This document shows positions 32,444 through 41,631 of a DNA stretch of 64,000 nucleotides, piece after piece (within the stretch, counting starts at the first letter, position 1; each line of letters begins with the position of its first letter). A model generated the notes under the pieces. The model was not told the DNA's origin. It was given only the letters and a program-made list of their open reading frames with translations, and ran no database searches. Both the position numbers and the translations under genes were made by a program. This DNA comes from JAJZAM01 sp027391075 (GTDB taxonomy: Bacteria; Actinomycetota; Acidimicrobiia; Acidimicrobiales; Palsa-688). The stretch covers positions 45,974 to 109,973 of the forward strand of contig DAHYHI010000024.1 in the NCBI GenBank assembly GCA_027391075.1, written 5' to 3'.

Positions 32444-34180
32444 CTAGGCGTCGGTCGAGAGCGCTTCGAGTAGTTCGTCGGCTCTCGCGAGACGCTGCTT
32501 CACTACAAGTTGAATTGGTTCGTCAAGGCCTGCTGCCACCTCGTCAAGCGAGATGCGTGCCGCTCGTACAAGCTCTACGACACTGTTACGGCCGTCTAGC
32601 ACAGCTGAACGCATTCGCTCTGCGATAGTGGTTGCGAGACGTTCGTCGAACTCCCGCGCGAAGGTCTCGTAGGAGACCGACATTAGTCTCGCCGGGATCG
32701 CCTCTGCTATCAGCCACAGCGGCTCGAGGGCCAGCTGCCTCCAGCGGGCTGGTTGCTGCAGGCTCGCCACACCTGCTGCAGCCAGAGCCGCTGATGCTGC
32801 CACAAACCCGGCCCGCTGCGGGGGTTTAAGGAACGGCCAGTAGAGGCCCGCCACGATAACAGCCGTGCTTCCCACGTCGAAGAAGGGGTAGTGCTGCTTG
32901 CCACGGGCGTCCGCCGGATAACGAAGTCGCGGAGTGGTCGACAACGTGCACCCGGCGCTCACAGCTAGCACCGCCGAGAGGATCCTGGCGTGCCGGCGGT
33001 CGCGGTCGCCAGGCGGGTCGGAGTGCACCTTCCAAGCGAGCGCTGCCATGGCGCCAGCCCACGGCACGACAGCGGAGAGGGGCGCCCCGCCATAGGCGTC
33101 GGAGGTGAGAAGCAGCTGCCACAGAGCACCCAAACCCAAGATCACGGCAGCGGGGTCTACCGGCCCCGCCTTCCAAGTCGGATCTGCGCTCAACACGATC
33201 GGGATTCCGTTGACGACCAGGTGCCGTGGCGCTCCGGGCACCGCAGCCTCGTCGGTGTCGCTCACCGACACCTCAACTCGGCCGTACAAACCGAGGCTGT
33301 CAAGGCGAGATTCGAGCTCGGCCGCCTGGCCCGCCGACACGACTACCGTTCCGTGGCCGGGCGCCACGTGAACGACTATGTCACGGTCCAGGCGGGGCGT
33401 GTCGTTGTTGCGCTTCTCCCAGCGCAGCAGGGCATGACCGAGGAACACTTCGGCCCCGCCAAGCTGTTCGCTAAGCGATGCACGCCACCCTCTCAGAGCG
33501 CCTGGGTCGATCTCTGCGGGCATCGACGCGTGCCCGGCGAGGAGCGGCGCGATCGACCACAGCCGGTCTACGACAGTGTCCGCTCCGAACGCCACGGACG
33601 CCTGGCCGGCCAGGAAAGCATAGGACTCCTGCGCTGACAGCTCCCGGTCGAAGCGCGCCTCGGCAGAACGGCGGGACCGGATCTGATACGAGCGCAGTCC
33701 CCATCCTGTCGCTACTGCGACTACCTGCCACACAAAGGCCTGCCAGCCGGTCCGCTTACCTCGAAGTTTGCGAAACCCTGCCACGACTGCGGCCTCGAGG
33801 GCCGGTATACCCACCGCTGCGAAGCCGAACCTGAGGCCCGCTTCGATCCCGAGGGGTGTGACGCCCAGGGTCGCAGTGTCGAAGGGCGCGTCGAGCGCCT
33901 CAGACCAAAAAGCCACGTCGACAAGGTCAGCAGCCAAACGCTTCTTCAGGTGGGGGTCGCTTCGGCGGTTCAGCGCAATGTAGGTGGCGAGGTCGGCGGC
34001 CACGCAGGCAGCCATCGCAACACTGTGGTGCCGGCGACGCCGCGAACCCAGAGCCTCCAATGTAGAGGCCCGCGCCGCAAGCCGCATGAGCGCGTGAAAG
34101 CGCGGGCGTGCGCGAAGCATCGCCTCGACAGTCGATCTTGAAGCTTCTACCTCAGCCCAGCTCAGCCTTCTGGCCCTCAC
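32444..34180 (-). CDS. Membrane protein of unknown function
   Basis: 578 residues from a GTG at 34180 (SVRARRLSWAEVEASRS follows); the frame is open to 34258 but the extra residues look like leader sequence. I do not recognise the family. A helical, Arg-rich N-terminus is followed by several hydrophobic segments around residues 95-165. A soluble middle part has DRDIVVHVAPGHGTVVVSAG, and a second membrane group spans about 340-470. The C-terminal 100 residues are helical and charged (ETFAREFDERLATTIAERMR), reminiscent of a histidine-kinase dimerisation helix but with no ATPase domain. It is divergent from the M23-like gene. The start is uncertain. Confidence 0.6.
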   Translation of the reverse strand: MRARRLSWAEVEASRSTVEAMLRARPRFHALMRLAARASTLEALGSRRRRHHSVAMAACVAADLATYIALNRRSDPHLKKRLAADLVDVAFWSEALDAPFDTATLGVTPLGIEAGLRFGFAAVGIPALEAAVVAGFRKLRGKRTGWQAFVWQVVAVATGWGLRSYQIRSRRSAEARFDRELSAQESYAFLAGQASVAFGADTVVDRLWSIAPLLAGHASMPAEIDPGALRGWRASLSEQLGGAEVFLGHALLRWEKRNNDTPRLDRDIVVHVAPGHGTVVVSAGQAAELESRLDSLGLYGRVEVSVSDTDEAAVPGAPRHLVVNGIPIVLSADPTWKAGPVDPAAVILGLGALWQLLLTSDAYGGAPLSAVVPWAGAMAALAWKVHSDPPGDRDRRHARILSAVLAVSAGCTLSTTPRLRYPADARGKQHYPFFDVGSTAVIVAGLYWPFLKPPQRAGFVAASAALAAAGVASLQQPARWRQLALEPLWLIAEAIPARLMSVSYETFAREFDERLATTIAERMRSAVLDGRNSVVELVRAARISLDEVAAGLDEPIQLVVKQRLARADELLEALSTDA

Positions 34181-34358
34181 ACTTAGAGTATGGCCGAACG
34201 GCCCGGGCGGGCCCGTAATGCAGCCCACCCTTACGGGGCAAAAGCGGAAAATGCCCAAGTTGACCGATCATCGGGTCGAGATCTGGGTCGGAAGCGAACA
34301 TGTCCGACGCACCGAGATGATCCGAACCGACGAATTGATTAGGAGAGCGACCAGCCCG

Positions 34359-35942
34359 ATGGCATCGTGGAGCTACCGGCAGCCGGCCGATCTGCACCAG
34401 GGGTCTTCCAAGAGGACCCGGGGAGCGGACCTAGGTCGCAAGCCCAAGACTCCGAACGCTCGTAAATACGAAGGTCGCAGATTGGCCGTTGCGCTGACAG
34501 CGCTGTCGGGTTTGCTGGCCCTGCTGGTAGCGCCCGCATCCCCGGCCTCAGCTACCTCGGTCTCCACCCAGGGCAGCCCGGCAGCGGCGACAGAACAGGC
34601 TCAGGTCTCCCAACTCGAAGCCGAGATCGCCACCGAAGGGACCGCTCTGCAGCAGCTGGTTGCCCGCTCGAACCAGGCTCAGGCCCACCTCGCAGCCTTG
34701 CAGCGAAGTCTCGTAGAGGGGCAGGCACAACTTCGCTCCGACCGTGCGGGCGAGGCGGCCGCCGCAGCGAAGCTGCGGGCGGTAGCACTCTACGAGTACG
34801 TCAACGGCTCCAAGTCACTGGAGGACACCCTTACCGGCAGCGGGTCGCTCGAAGCGAAGGCTGACGCCGCCATGGTCGAAACCGAGTACGTGACCGCCGC
34901 AGGCGTCAATGTGAATGACGCCATTCACGCTCTGAGCGCCGACGAGAAGCAGGTCTCCGAGACTCAGGCCCGCACCAAGGCCCTGGCAGGTGCCGCGACA
35001 CAGGCCGTGAGCACCCTAGATGCCGACCGCCAGGCCGCCCAGCAGGCGCTCGACGCCGAGCAGTCGACGCTCGCACAGGCGAAAGGCAACCTCGCATTAC
35101 TCTTAGCGCAGTCGCAGAACCAACAGTCCTCGGCCCAACAAGCCGACGAATCGACCCTTGCCAGCCAGGCCCGGGCCGCCCAAGTTGCGCAGGCCGGGGC
35201 ATCACAGCCGGCCCCACCACAGGGCGCGAGCCCTGCCGTCGACGCTGCGGTCGGCCCGCAGCCCGCCCCTCCGGGCCTGACCACCCCTCCGAGCGCTCCT
35301 GCCCCGCCGAAGGTTCCCGTGGCGACGCCACCCCCGGCGCCGACACCGACCGCAGCCCCTACCACCGCGACTACCACCGTACCCGTGACGACCACTCCCG
35401 TAACGACACCGACGCTCAACCTCGACCAGGCTCCCGCCCCGGTTGCGCCATCCCCCGGCTCTTACTCCAACCCGCTGCGTTCCGTCCAGGCCCTCTACCC
35501 CGAACGCGTCGACCAGGGCGTCGACTACAGCGGCTACGGGCCTATCTACGCCATCGGCGACGGGGTGGTGCTGTCGGTCACCAACTCCGGCTGGCCCGAC
35601 GGAACCTTCATCGCCTATCGCCTGACCGACGGGCCGGCAGCAGGGTTAACCGTCTACGCCGCCGAAGACATCCTTCCGTCTGTAACCATTGGCGAGCAGG
35701 TGACGTCCTCGACTGTCCTTGGAACTATGTTCGAGGGCCCGAATGGGATCGAAACCGGCTGGGCCAGCTACGCCGGCACGGGAGCGACGATGGCGTGGGG
35801 TGCCGGGCAGTTCGGCGGCTCTAACTCGACGGCGTTCGGCTACAACTTCTCACAGCTGCTGAGCTCGCTCGCCGCCCCCCCCGGAGTCCTCCAAAACGAC
35901 CCGGCCACCGGAAACCTACCGCCAGAATGGCCGCAATGGTGA
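34359..35942 (+). CDS. Secreted coiled-coil protein with degenerate M23-like domain
   Basis: 527 residues from the ATG at 34359, preceded by AGGAG at 34341. A TTG at 34482 with AAGG nearby is an alternative. A long basic N-region leads into a membrane/signal segment (LAVALTALSGLLALLVAPAS). Residues about 75-290 form a long coiled coil rich in Ala, Gln and Glu, and 300-380 is a Pro/Thr linker. The end (from YSNPLRSVQALYPERVDQGV) looks like a lysostaphin-type M23 domain, but the usual zinc His positions are DQGVD and VYAAED instead of HxGxD and a HxH. It is therefore probably non-catalytic, like EnvC-type activators. Confidence 0.7.
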   Translation: MASWSYRQPADLHQGSSKRTRGADLGRKPKTPNARKYEGRRLAVALTALSGLLALLVAPASPASATSVSTQGSPAAATEQAQVSQLEAEIATEGTALQQLVARSNQAQAHLAALQRSLVEGQAQLRSDRAGEAAAAAKLRAVALYEYVNGSKSLEDTLTGSGSLEAKADAAMVETEYVTAAGVNVNDAIHALSADEKQVSETQARTKALAGAATQAVSTLDADRQAAQQALDAEQSTLAQAKGNLALLLAQSQNQQSSAQQADESTLASQARAAQVAQAGASQPAPPQGASPAVDAAVGPQPAPPGLTTPPSAPAPPKVPVATPPPAPTPTAAPTTATTTVPVTTTPVTTPTLNLDQAPAPVAPSPGSYSNPLRSVQALYPERVDQGVDYSGYGPIYAIGDGVVLSVTNSGWPDGTFIAYRLTDGPAAGLTVYAAEDILPSVTIGEQVTSSTVLGTMFEGPNGIETGWASYAGTGATMAWGAGQFGGSNSTAFGYNFSQLLSSLAAPPGVLQNDPATGNLPPEWPQW

Positions 35943-35955
35943 CACGTGCTGGTGC

Positions 35956-36507
35956 TCAGCCTCCCGTCGAAGCGATCCCGGGGTCCTCGGTCTCGGCTAG
36001 CCATTCGATCAAGTCGCAGCGCGCGCGCGCGACCCTTGAGCGTATGGTACCCACAGGGCATTCACAGACCGTCGCCGCCTCCGAATAGCTGAGACCAACT
36101 AGCGCCGTCAGCACGAACGCGGAGCGCCTGTCGGGGTCTAAGCGGTCCAGGAGGTCGCCCACTACGGCCGCGCTCGAAGCGTCGGGCTCGGCAGCCCTGC
36201 GGGCGAGGGCCGGAGCGCACAGATCGGTGTCACGCCGGCGCCGCCTCACCGTGGAACGATGGTGGTCGAGGCACACGTGACGGGCGATGCCGAGAAGCCA
36301 AGTCTTGGCTGTCGAGTCGCCCCTGTAACCCGCTAGTGACCGCACAGCTCGCACGAAAGTCTCCTGCGCCAGGTCGTCGGCGCTCGACGGATCCGTCAGC
36401 CCGCAGCAGAACCTCCACACCTGGTCGTAGCTGGCCTCCACGAACGCCTCGATGGCGGCCAGGTCGCCGGCGCGCGCCCCTATAGCCAGCCGGGTCAGTC
36501 CGTCCAC
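35956..36507 (-). CDS. ECF-type RNA polymerase sigma factor
   Basis: 183 residues from the GTG at 36507, which places DGLTRLAIGARAGDLAAIEA at the N-terminus as in other ECF factors; the longer frame to 36711 adds unrelated Arg-rich sequence over the promoter. Region 2 is CCGLTDPSSADDLAQETFVR and AKTWLLGIARHVCLDHHR. Region 4 is FVLTALVGLSYSEAATVCEC and VGTIRSRVARARCDL. It lies divergent from the SCO1-fusion operon that ends with a zinc anti-sigma gene, its likely partner. A GGAAC-N17-CGAC element upstream of that operon may be its target. Confidence 0.88.
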   Translation of the reverse strand: MDGLTRLAIGARAGDLAAIEAFVEASYDQVWRFCCGLTDPSSADDLAQETFVRAVRSLAGYRGDSTAKTWLLGIARHVCLDHHRSTVRRRRRDTDLCAPALARRAAEPDASSAAVVGDLLDRLDPDRRSAFVLTALVGLSYSEAATVCECPVGTIRSRVARARCDLIEWLAETEDPGIASTGG

Positions 36508-36595
36508 GCCCGCCAACCTACCCCGACGACGCCACTGATCGCCCGTCGACCACCAACGCTCTCTCCGACCCGCCCGGGAAATCCGACTACCTCGG

Positions 36596-36621
36596 GGAAC
36601 TCCACGACACCCCAGGACGAC
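36596..36621 (+). promoter_or_regulatory. Candidate ECF-type promoter before the SCO1-fusion operon
   Basis: GGAAC at 36596-36600 and CGAC at 36618-36621 are 17 bases apart, close to the GGAAC-N16/17-CGTC/T pattern recognised by many ECF sigma factors. It lies 47 bases upstream of the first start codon. Confidence 0.4.
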
Positions 36622-36667
36622 AAATGAACGTGCTACACAGACGACTGGACCTGACCCACGGCGGGAG

Positions 36668-38545
36668 ATGTCGCGCATGCCTGGGATGAACACCGGGCTG
36701 AGCGCCACCAACCCGGTGGTAGTAGCCGCCTTTCACAGACTCCTGCTCCGCCAGGGTCTCGTCATCTTGCTGGTGCTGGCCGCCTTGTGGGTAGTGTGGA
36801 ACTTCCTGCGCTCACGCCGCCTGCGCGCCTCCTCGGCGGCTGGGGAAACCTCCGGTGCGGTCCGGCGGACAGGCGCGGCCGGCGCGAACCTAGCCGGCAG
36901 CGAGCCGGCAGCGCGACGGGCGCTGCGGGTGTCGTTCGGTCTCATCTGGATCTTCGACGGGATCCTCCAGGGCCAGGCGTCAATGCCCCTGGGAATGGCC
37001 CCGAACGTGATCGGACCTGCTGCGTCCTCGTCGCCAGGCTGGGTGCAGCACCTCGACAACGCTATGGCCACCATATGGAGCTACCACCCGATCTCGGCGC
37101 CGGCCGCGGCCGTATGGGTTCAGGTCGGTATCGGATTGTGGCTGCTCGTAGCGCCGAGGGGTAACTGGTCGCGCCTGGCCGGAGTGGCGAGCGTCGGGTG
37201 GGGCTTGGTCGTGTGGGTGTTCGGCGAGGCGTTCGGGCAGGTGTTTGCACCCGGCCAGTCTTTCCTCTTCGGCCTGCCAGGTGCCGTGCTGTTCTACTGC
37301 GTGGCGGGAGCGCTCGTCGCTTTGCCCGAGGAAGTCTGGCGTTCGGCGCGGACCGGGAGGAGGATCCTCGGGGCTATGGGCGTCTTCCTGGTGGGCATGG
37401 CGGTGCTGCAAGCCTGGCCGGGCCGGGGCTTCTGGCACGGCGGGACCACCGGGCAACTCGCGTCGATGGTGTCGGGCATGGCACAGACCCCACAGCCTCA
37501 CCTCACCGACAGTGCGGTGTCTGCGTTCGCCGGCTTCGACGCAGCCCACGGTTGGGGCGTGAACCTCTTCGCCGTGGCGGCCATGGCAGCGCTCGGAGCG
37601 GTGATGGTCTACGCCGGCTTCTTCTCAGTCCGGCCGAGACTCCTGCGGGCATGCCTCGGCGCCGCGGCGCTCCTATTCCTCGCCGACTGGGTTCTCGTGC
37701 AGGACTTCGGCTTCCTCGGGGGTGTTGGGACCGACCCGAACTCGATGATCCCGATTCTGATAGTCGTCTTCGCCGGCTACGTGGCCGTGACTCGCCCAGC
37801 CGCCCAGCCGGCGGCGAACGTGGTCGCGATCACCACGCCCGAGGCCACCCGATCCGCTCTGTCCATGCTGGCGTTGGACCCGACATTCGCTCTGCGAGTA
37901 GCCGCTTCGGTGGCGGCGGTCGCCGTGGTCCTCGTCGGCTCCGTGCCGGCGGCGTTAGCCGCCACTGATCCCAACGCCGACCCGATCCTAGCCCAGGCGA
38001 TCAACGGCACCCCCCAGACGGTCGACGCGCACGCCCCGAACTTCACCCTGATCGACCAGAACGGCAACCCTGTGACCCCAGCTGACCTTTCCGATAAGAC
38101 GGTCGCCGTCACGTTCCTCGACGACGTGTGCACCTCGACCTGCCCGCTCATAGCCCAATACTTCCGCCAGGCCGACAAGCTTCTCGGCCCGACCGCTACC
38201 AAAGTCGAACTGGTGGCTATCAACGCCAACCCGGTGTTCGTGGCACCCGACTACCTGCAGGCCTTCGACCGCCAGGAGAACATGGCCTCGCTAGCGAACT
38301 GGAAGTTCCTAACCGGCTCTTCCCTACCCGGGCTTGAAGCGGCCTGGCGGGCCTTCGGGAACGCTACCGAGCTGTCACCCGGAGGGGCGATGGTCGGCCA
38401 CAGCGAGTTCACAGCGGTCATCGGCCCCGGCTGGACAGTGCGCTACGTGCTCAACTCCGACCCGGGCCCCGGCACAGAGGCGACGCAGTCCTCTTTCGCC
38501 GTAGTCCTAGCTGACACCTTGAAGAAGGTTGCCGCAGGGTCGTGA
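36668..38545 (+). CDS. Polytopic membrane protein fused to a SCO1/SenC thioredoxin-like domain
   Basis: 625 residues. Residues 1-430 contain about eight hydrophobic segments. The first is at about 30-46; later ones include ALRVSFGLIWIFDGILQG and ALLFLADWVLVQDFGF. This part is unrecognised. After a last hydrophobic stretch ending ALAATD at about 433, residues 455-625 form a SCO1/SenC domain: HAPNFTLIDQNG, metal/redox motif C488-TST-C492 in DDVCTSTCPL, and the conserved H578 in VGHSEF. SCO proteins deliver copper to, or reduce, the CuA site of cytochrome oxidase. The stop overlaps the next GTG start (GTGA). Confidence 0.82.
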   Translation: MSRMPGMNTGLSATNPVVVAAFHRLLLRQGLVILLVLAALWVVWNFLRSRRLRASSAAGETSGAVRRTGAAGANLAGSEPAARRALRVSFGLIWIFDGILQGQASMPLGMAPNVIGPAASSSPGWVQHLDNAMATIWSYHPISAPAAAVWVQVGIGLWLLVAPRGNWSRLAGVASVGWGLVVWVFGEAFGQVFAPGQSFLFGLPGAVLFYCVAGALVALPEEVWRSARTGRRILGAMGVFLVGMAVLQAWPGRGFWHGGTTGQLASMVSGMAQTPQPHLTDSAVSAFAGFDAAHGWGVNLFAVAAMAALGAVMVYAGFFSVRPRLLRACLGAAALLFLADWVLVQDFGFLGGVGTDPNSMIPILIVVFAGYVAVTRPAAQPAANVVAITTPEATRSALSMLALDPTFALRVAASVAAVAVVLVGSVPAALAATDPNADPILAQAINGTPQTVDAHAPNFTLIDQNGNPVTPADLSDKTVAVTFLDDVCTSTCPLIAQYFRQADKLLGPTATKVELVAINANPVFVAPDYLQAFDRQENMASLANWKFLTGSSLPGLEAAWRAFGNATELSPGGAMVGHSEFTAVIGPGWTVRYVLNSDPGPGTEATQSSFAVVLADTLKKVAAGS

Positions 38546-39771
38546 GAAGCTCACGCCGAGTATCTCGCCGCCTGCCCACCGTGCTCGGCGCGGTGGCGTT
38601 GGCGTCCGTCCTGTCCGCTTGCGGGGCTAGCAAGACTTCCGCCTCTACAGGTAGCGTCAATGCGCGGTGGACTCTGCCCGTCGCCTCGTCGACGATAACA
38701 CCCGAAGGGGTGTGGGCGACCGTCGCAATGGGACATCTTCAGGACCCCCTCAACACCTTCTGGCAGCTGCCTTTCCGCCAGGCCGGCAGGACCACATGGA
38801 CGAACCAGGTCGCAGCGACCGCCACCGCCACCAACGGCGGACTGATCCTCGCCTCGGCAGGCGGGACGCTTCTAGTCGGCATCCGACCGTCGCTAGATCT
38901 CACCTTCTCCCCCCTGATATCCACTGAGACCGGAGGCCTCAAATGGTCCAGCGGACTGTTAGACACTGCGCTGATACCCGCCGCCGGTTCCCTGGCCGTC
39001 GAGTCGAGCGCAACCGCCAGCCCCCCAGCCGCCAGCGCTATAACCGCCAGTGGCGGTGACAGTAAAGTCGAATCCGACGAGGGGAACCTGTCGTCGTGGA
39101 GGGCCGTCGGCGATCTTCGCTCGCTGAACTTGAGCGCCGCCGGCAGGAGTTGCGACGCGACTTCTCTCACAGCCGTGGGATACTCAGGCACCAACCTCGT
39201 CGTCGGCGCAGCCTGTGCAAACGCCGGGTCGAACGGGTTGTTCACCCTCGGCACGGACGGCTGGCAGACCACCGGACCGACGTTGGGCGCTTCGACCGGA
39301 TCGGCGGTCACCGTTCTAGCCGCTGCGTCGCAAGGCGCCAGCCTACCGGCAGCCACTCCGGAGGCGTTCCTGCTCGGCCTTACAGGCCCGGCTGGTGAAC
39401 CCCCCCGCCTGTTAGTCGCTTCCAGCTCCGACGGCACAGACTGGCAGGCGTCACCCGCTATCACGGTCGCTTCGACCACGGCGGTCGTCTCGTTCGGGCC
39501 GGCCCCGGGCGGGGGCCTGTTCGTGCTGGCCAGAGGACCCGGCGGGGCGATCAACCCCTATGTGACTGACGGGTCGGGCGCCCAGTGGCGGCAGCTCCCC
39601 GACGCCCCACCGGGCACGGCGACCCTCGCCAAAGGTCACGGGGGGACGCTCGAAGCCCTGTCCGTCAACAACACGGTGTTGAGCTTTTGGACCTTCGAGC
39701 CCGCTGGAAACGAGTGGGTCAGGTCACAGACGATGCACGTGAACATCGAGTTCGGGTCGTCCAACCCGTGA
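38542..39771 (+). CDS. Exported lipoprotein, repeat-rich, unknown function
   Basis: 409 residues with a basic n-region (RSSRRVSRR), a hydrophobic core and a lipobox VLSAC (Cys 27). The mature part is Ser/Ala/Gly-rich with recurring patterns such as LLVASSSDGTDWQASP and FVLARGPGGAINPYVTDGSG that resemble sialidase-like beta-propeller blades. I see no metal site. It is translationally coupled at both ends: GTGA with the SCO1 fusion and GTGA with the anti-sigma gene. It may be an extracytoplasmic sensor or partner of the SCO domain, but this is inference from order only. Confidence 0.7.
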   Translation: MRSSRRVSRRLPTVLGAVALASVLSACGASKTSASTGSVNARWTLPVASSTITPEGVWATVAMGHLQDPLNTFWQLPFRQAGRTTWTNQVAATATATNGGLILASAGGTLLVGIRPSLDLTFSPLISTETGGLKWSSGLLDTALIPAAGSLAVESSATASPPAASAITASGGDSKVESDEGNLSSWRAVGDLRSLNLSAAGRSCDATSLTAVGYSGTNLVVGAACANAGSNGLFTLGTDGWQTTGPTLGASTGSAVTVLAAASQGASLPAATPEAFLLGLTGPAGEPPRLLVASSSDGTDWQASPAITVASTTAVVSFGPAPGGGLFVLARGPGGAINPYVTDGSGAQWRQLPDAPPGTATLAKGHGGTLEALSVNNTVLSFWTFEPAGNEWVRSQTMHVNIEFGSSNP

Positions 39772-40355
39772 ACCTGGCCGCCTCGCTGCGAAGCGCCACC
39801 CGAACCCAACGGGAACGCCGTACTCTAGCGAGACACTGGACTCTCGCAAGACGCAGCGCTGAGGGGCCCACCTGTGAAGAAGCTCGCGAGGCGCTGTCCT
39901 GCGAGATCGACGGGGAGCACCATCCGGTTACAGCCAAGGCCCTGGACCACCACCTCCAATCCTGCGTTTCTTGCAGCGAGTTCGCGTGCCGCGCGCCGTA
40001 CCTGCGCTTGGCAGAGCAGGTCTTCCTTTCCAGGAGGCCTCCGCCGCAACTGCTGGGCGAGCTGGCCGTCGCCGCCGCCCAGGACGCAATTGAGCGTCAC
40101 CCAAAAGCGACCAACCGGGCGCCCCTAGCCACGAGAAGGTCGTTCAACGCGTCGCCACCCCGAAGACCCCCTCTAGCGTGGATGCCGAGCCGCGCGACCG
40201 TCGGCGCCTTCGCCTTAGCTGGGGGGCCAGCGCTGGCCGCCGTCTGCGCTGCGGCGCTAGGGCCGTGGTCGTCGCACGCTGCGATCACCGCCCATCTCAC
40301 TTCCAACGGCTGCATAGCCCCACTGCTAGCCCGTCACCTGTGGCCCGGCTACTGA
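39768..40355 (+). CDS. Zinc-finger anti-sigma factor (zf-HC2 type), membrane-anchored
   Basis: 195 residues from a GTG at 39768 overlapping the lipoprotein stop. The cytosolic N-terminus has CEEAREALSCEIDGEHHP and HHLQSCVSCSEF, the H-x3-C-x2-C zinc anti-sigma motif. A basic stretch (about 115-150) precedes one hydrophobic segment (VGAFALAGGPALAAVCAAAL), and a short tail lies outside. It should hold the ECF factor at 35956 inactive until a signal arrives. Being the last gene of the operon opposite the sigma gene, rather than directly after it, is less usual. Confidence 0.8.
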   Translation: MNLAASLRSATRTQRERRTLARHWTLARRSAEGPTCEEAREALSCEIDGEHHPVTAKALDHHLQSCVSCSEFACRAPYLRLAEQVFLSRRPPPQLLGELAVAAAQDAIERHPKATNRAPLATRRSFNASPPRRPPLAWMPSRATVGAFALAGGPALAAVCAAALGPWSSHAAITAHLTSNGCIAPLLARHLWPGY

Positions 40356-40371
40356 CCCCGCCGACCACGGC

Positions 40372-41586
40372 TCATTCCGCCGGCTCGAAGGTCAAAGGCA
40401 GGCGGCTGGGACCCCAGATTCCTACGGTCGGCGGCTTCCATTCGATCTCCCCGTCGACGCGTAAGCCCCGCATGCGCCTGGCGAGGATAGGCAGAGCCTC
40501 TTGAAGCTCCGCCCGGGCTAGCGAAGCCCCGAGGCAGAAGTGGATTCCGCTTCCGAAGGTCATCTGCGGCTGCCCTTCCGGGCTGCGGGTGATGTCGAAC
40601 CGGCCAGGGTCGAGCCAGACGTCAGGGTCGTGGTTTGCGGCCGCAAGGCTCACCATTACGAGAGAACCTTGCGGGAAGACCACATCTCGGTACTCGACGT
40701 CCACCGAAGCGAACCGGGCTGTAGCGCGCACAGCCCCGAGGTGACGGAGGCACTCCTCGGCGGCCGGGGCGGCGAGAGCCCGGTCGTCTGCTAGAGCTTC
40801 CCACTGTCGGGGGGCGCCGGCTAGCAGCGCCACCGAGCAGGCGAGCTGGTTGCGCGTCGTGTCGGTGCCGGCCATCAGGACGGCTTCGGTCATCATCACC
40901 AGCTCGGAGGTGCTCATCCTGTCGCCCTCCTCTTCGACGGCTATCAGCCTGCTGAGCAGGTCATCGGCAGGGGATTGCCGTCTCTCTTCGATCATCGCCT
41001 CGACGTAGGCGTCGAGGTCGGCCATCGCCGCTTCGATAGCTGGCAGGTCGTTTGCGACGTCGTTGTTGAAGATCCTGAAGATGTCAACCGCCCACGCGGA
41101 GAACAGCTTCCAGTCTGACTTGGGGGCGCCGAGAAGTTCGCATATCACCGGGATGGGGTACGGTTCGCAGACGTCTGCGACCAGCTCGCACGACCCGCTC
41201 GCTGCGACGCCGTCGACTAGGTCGCCGATGACTTGGCGCATGAACGGCCTTAGCTTCTCCGTGGCCCGGGGTGTGAACGCTGGGGAAGCCAGACGCCGAA
41301 GCCGGCTGTGCTCCTCGCCTTCCATCGCCAGTATCGACGCCTGGCGACGGCCGCCGATGGGGCGCTGCACCCCGGCCATCTCGGGGATCAGGGAGATAGC
41401 AGAGTGGAAACGCCTGTCGCGCAGGACGGCGTTCACATCCTGGTAGCGGGTCACCGCGTAGCCTAGAGGCGTCCTCACCAGCCAGTGCTTTCCGGCAGCC
41501 TCGGCGAACGCCGCCACCATCGCCTGGCGGTCAAGGCCGAACACGTCCACCTCGGGCAGGTCCATCTCGGTTGCTACTACCGCCAT
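40372..41586 (-). CDS. Cytochrome P450
   Basis: 404 residues, a soluble bacterial P450. The heme ligand loop is FGSGIHFCLGASLARAE. The I-helix oxygen-activation motif is MAGTDTTRN, and the K-helix ExxR is seen in EECLRHLGAVRATARF. It hydroxylates or otherwise oxidises an unknown substrate and needs a ferredoxin and reductase, neither of which is encoded nearby. Its closest-looking relatives are the many P450s of actinobacterial lipid, terpene or xenobiotic pathways. Confidence 0.93.
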   Translation of the reverse strand: MAVVATEMDLPEVDVFGLDRQAMVAAFAEAAGKHWLVRTPLGYAVTRYQDVNAVLRDRRFHSAISLIPEMAGVQRPIGGRRQASILAMEGEEHSRLRRLASPAFTPRATEKLRPFMRQVIGDLVDGVAASGSCELVADVCEPYPIPVICELLGAPKSDWKLFSAWAVDIFRIFNNDVANDLPAIEAAMADLDAYVEAMIEERRQSPADDLLSRLIAVEEEGDRMSTSELVMMTEAVLMAGTDTTRNQLACSVALLAGAPRQWEALADDRALAAPAAEECLRHLGAVRATARFASVDVEYRDVVFPQGSLVMVSLAAANHDPDVWLDPGRFDITRSPEGQPQMTFGSGIHFCLGASLARAELQEALPILARRMRGLRVDGEIEWKPPTVGIWGPSRLPLTFEPAE

Positions 41587-41631
41587 AGAAGTACCTTTCT
41601 GGTGTGGTCGTGAGACTAAGGCTACGCCGGA

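Noticed and set aside
34181..34358. Riboswitch before the M23-like gene
   Set aside because: Cell-wall genes of actinobacteria often have c-di-AMP riboswitches, but the conserved core sequences of that class, or of the c-di-GMP class, are not present.
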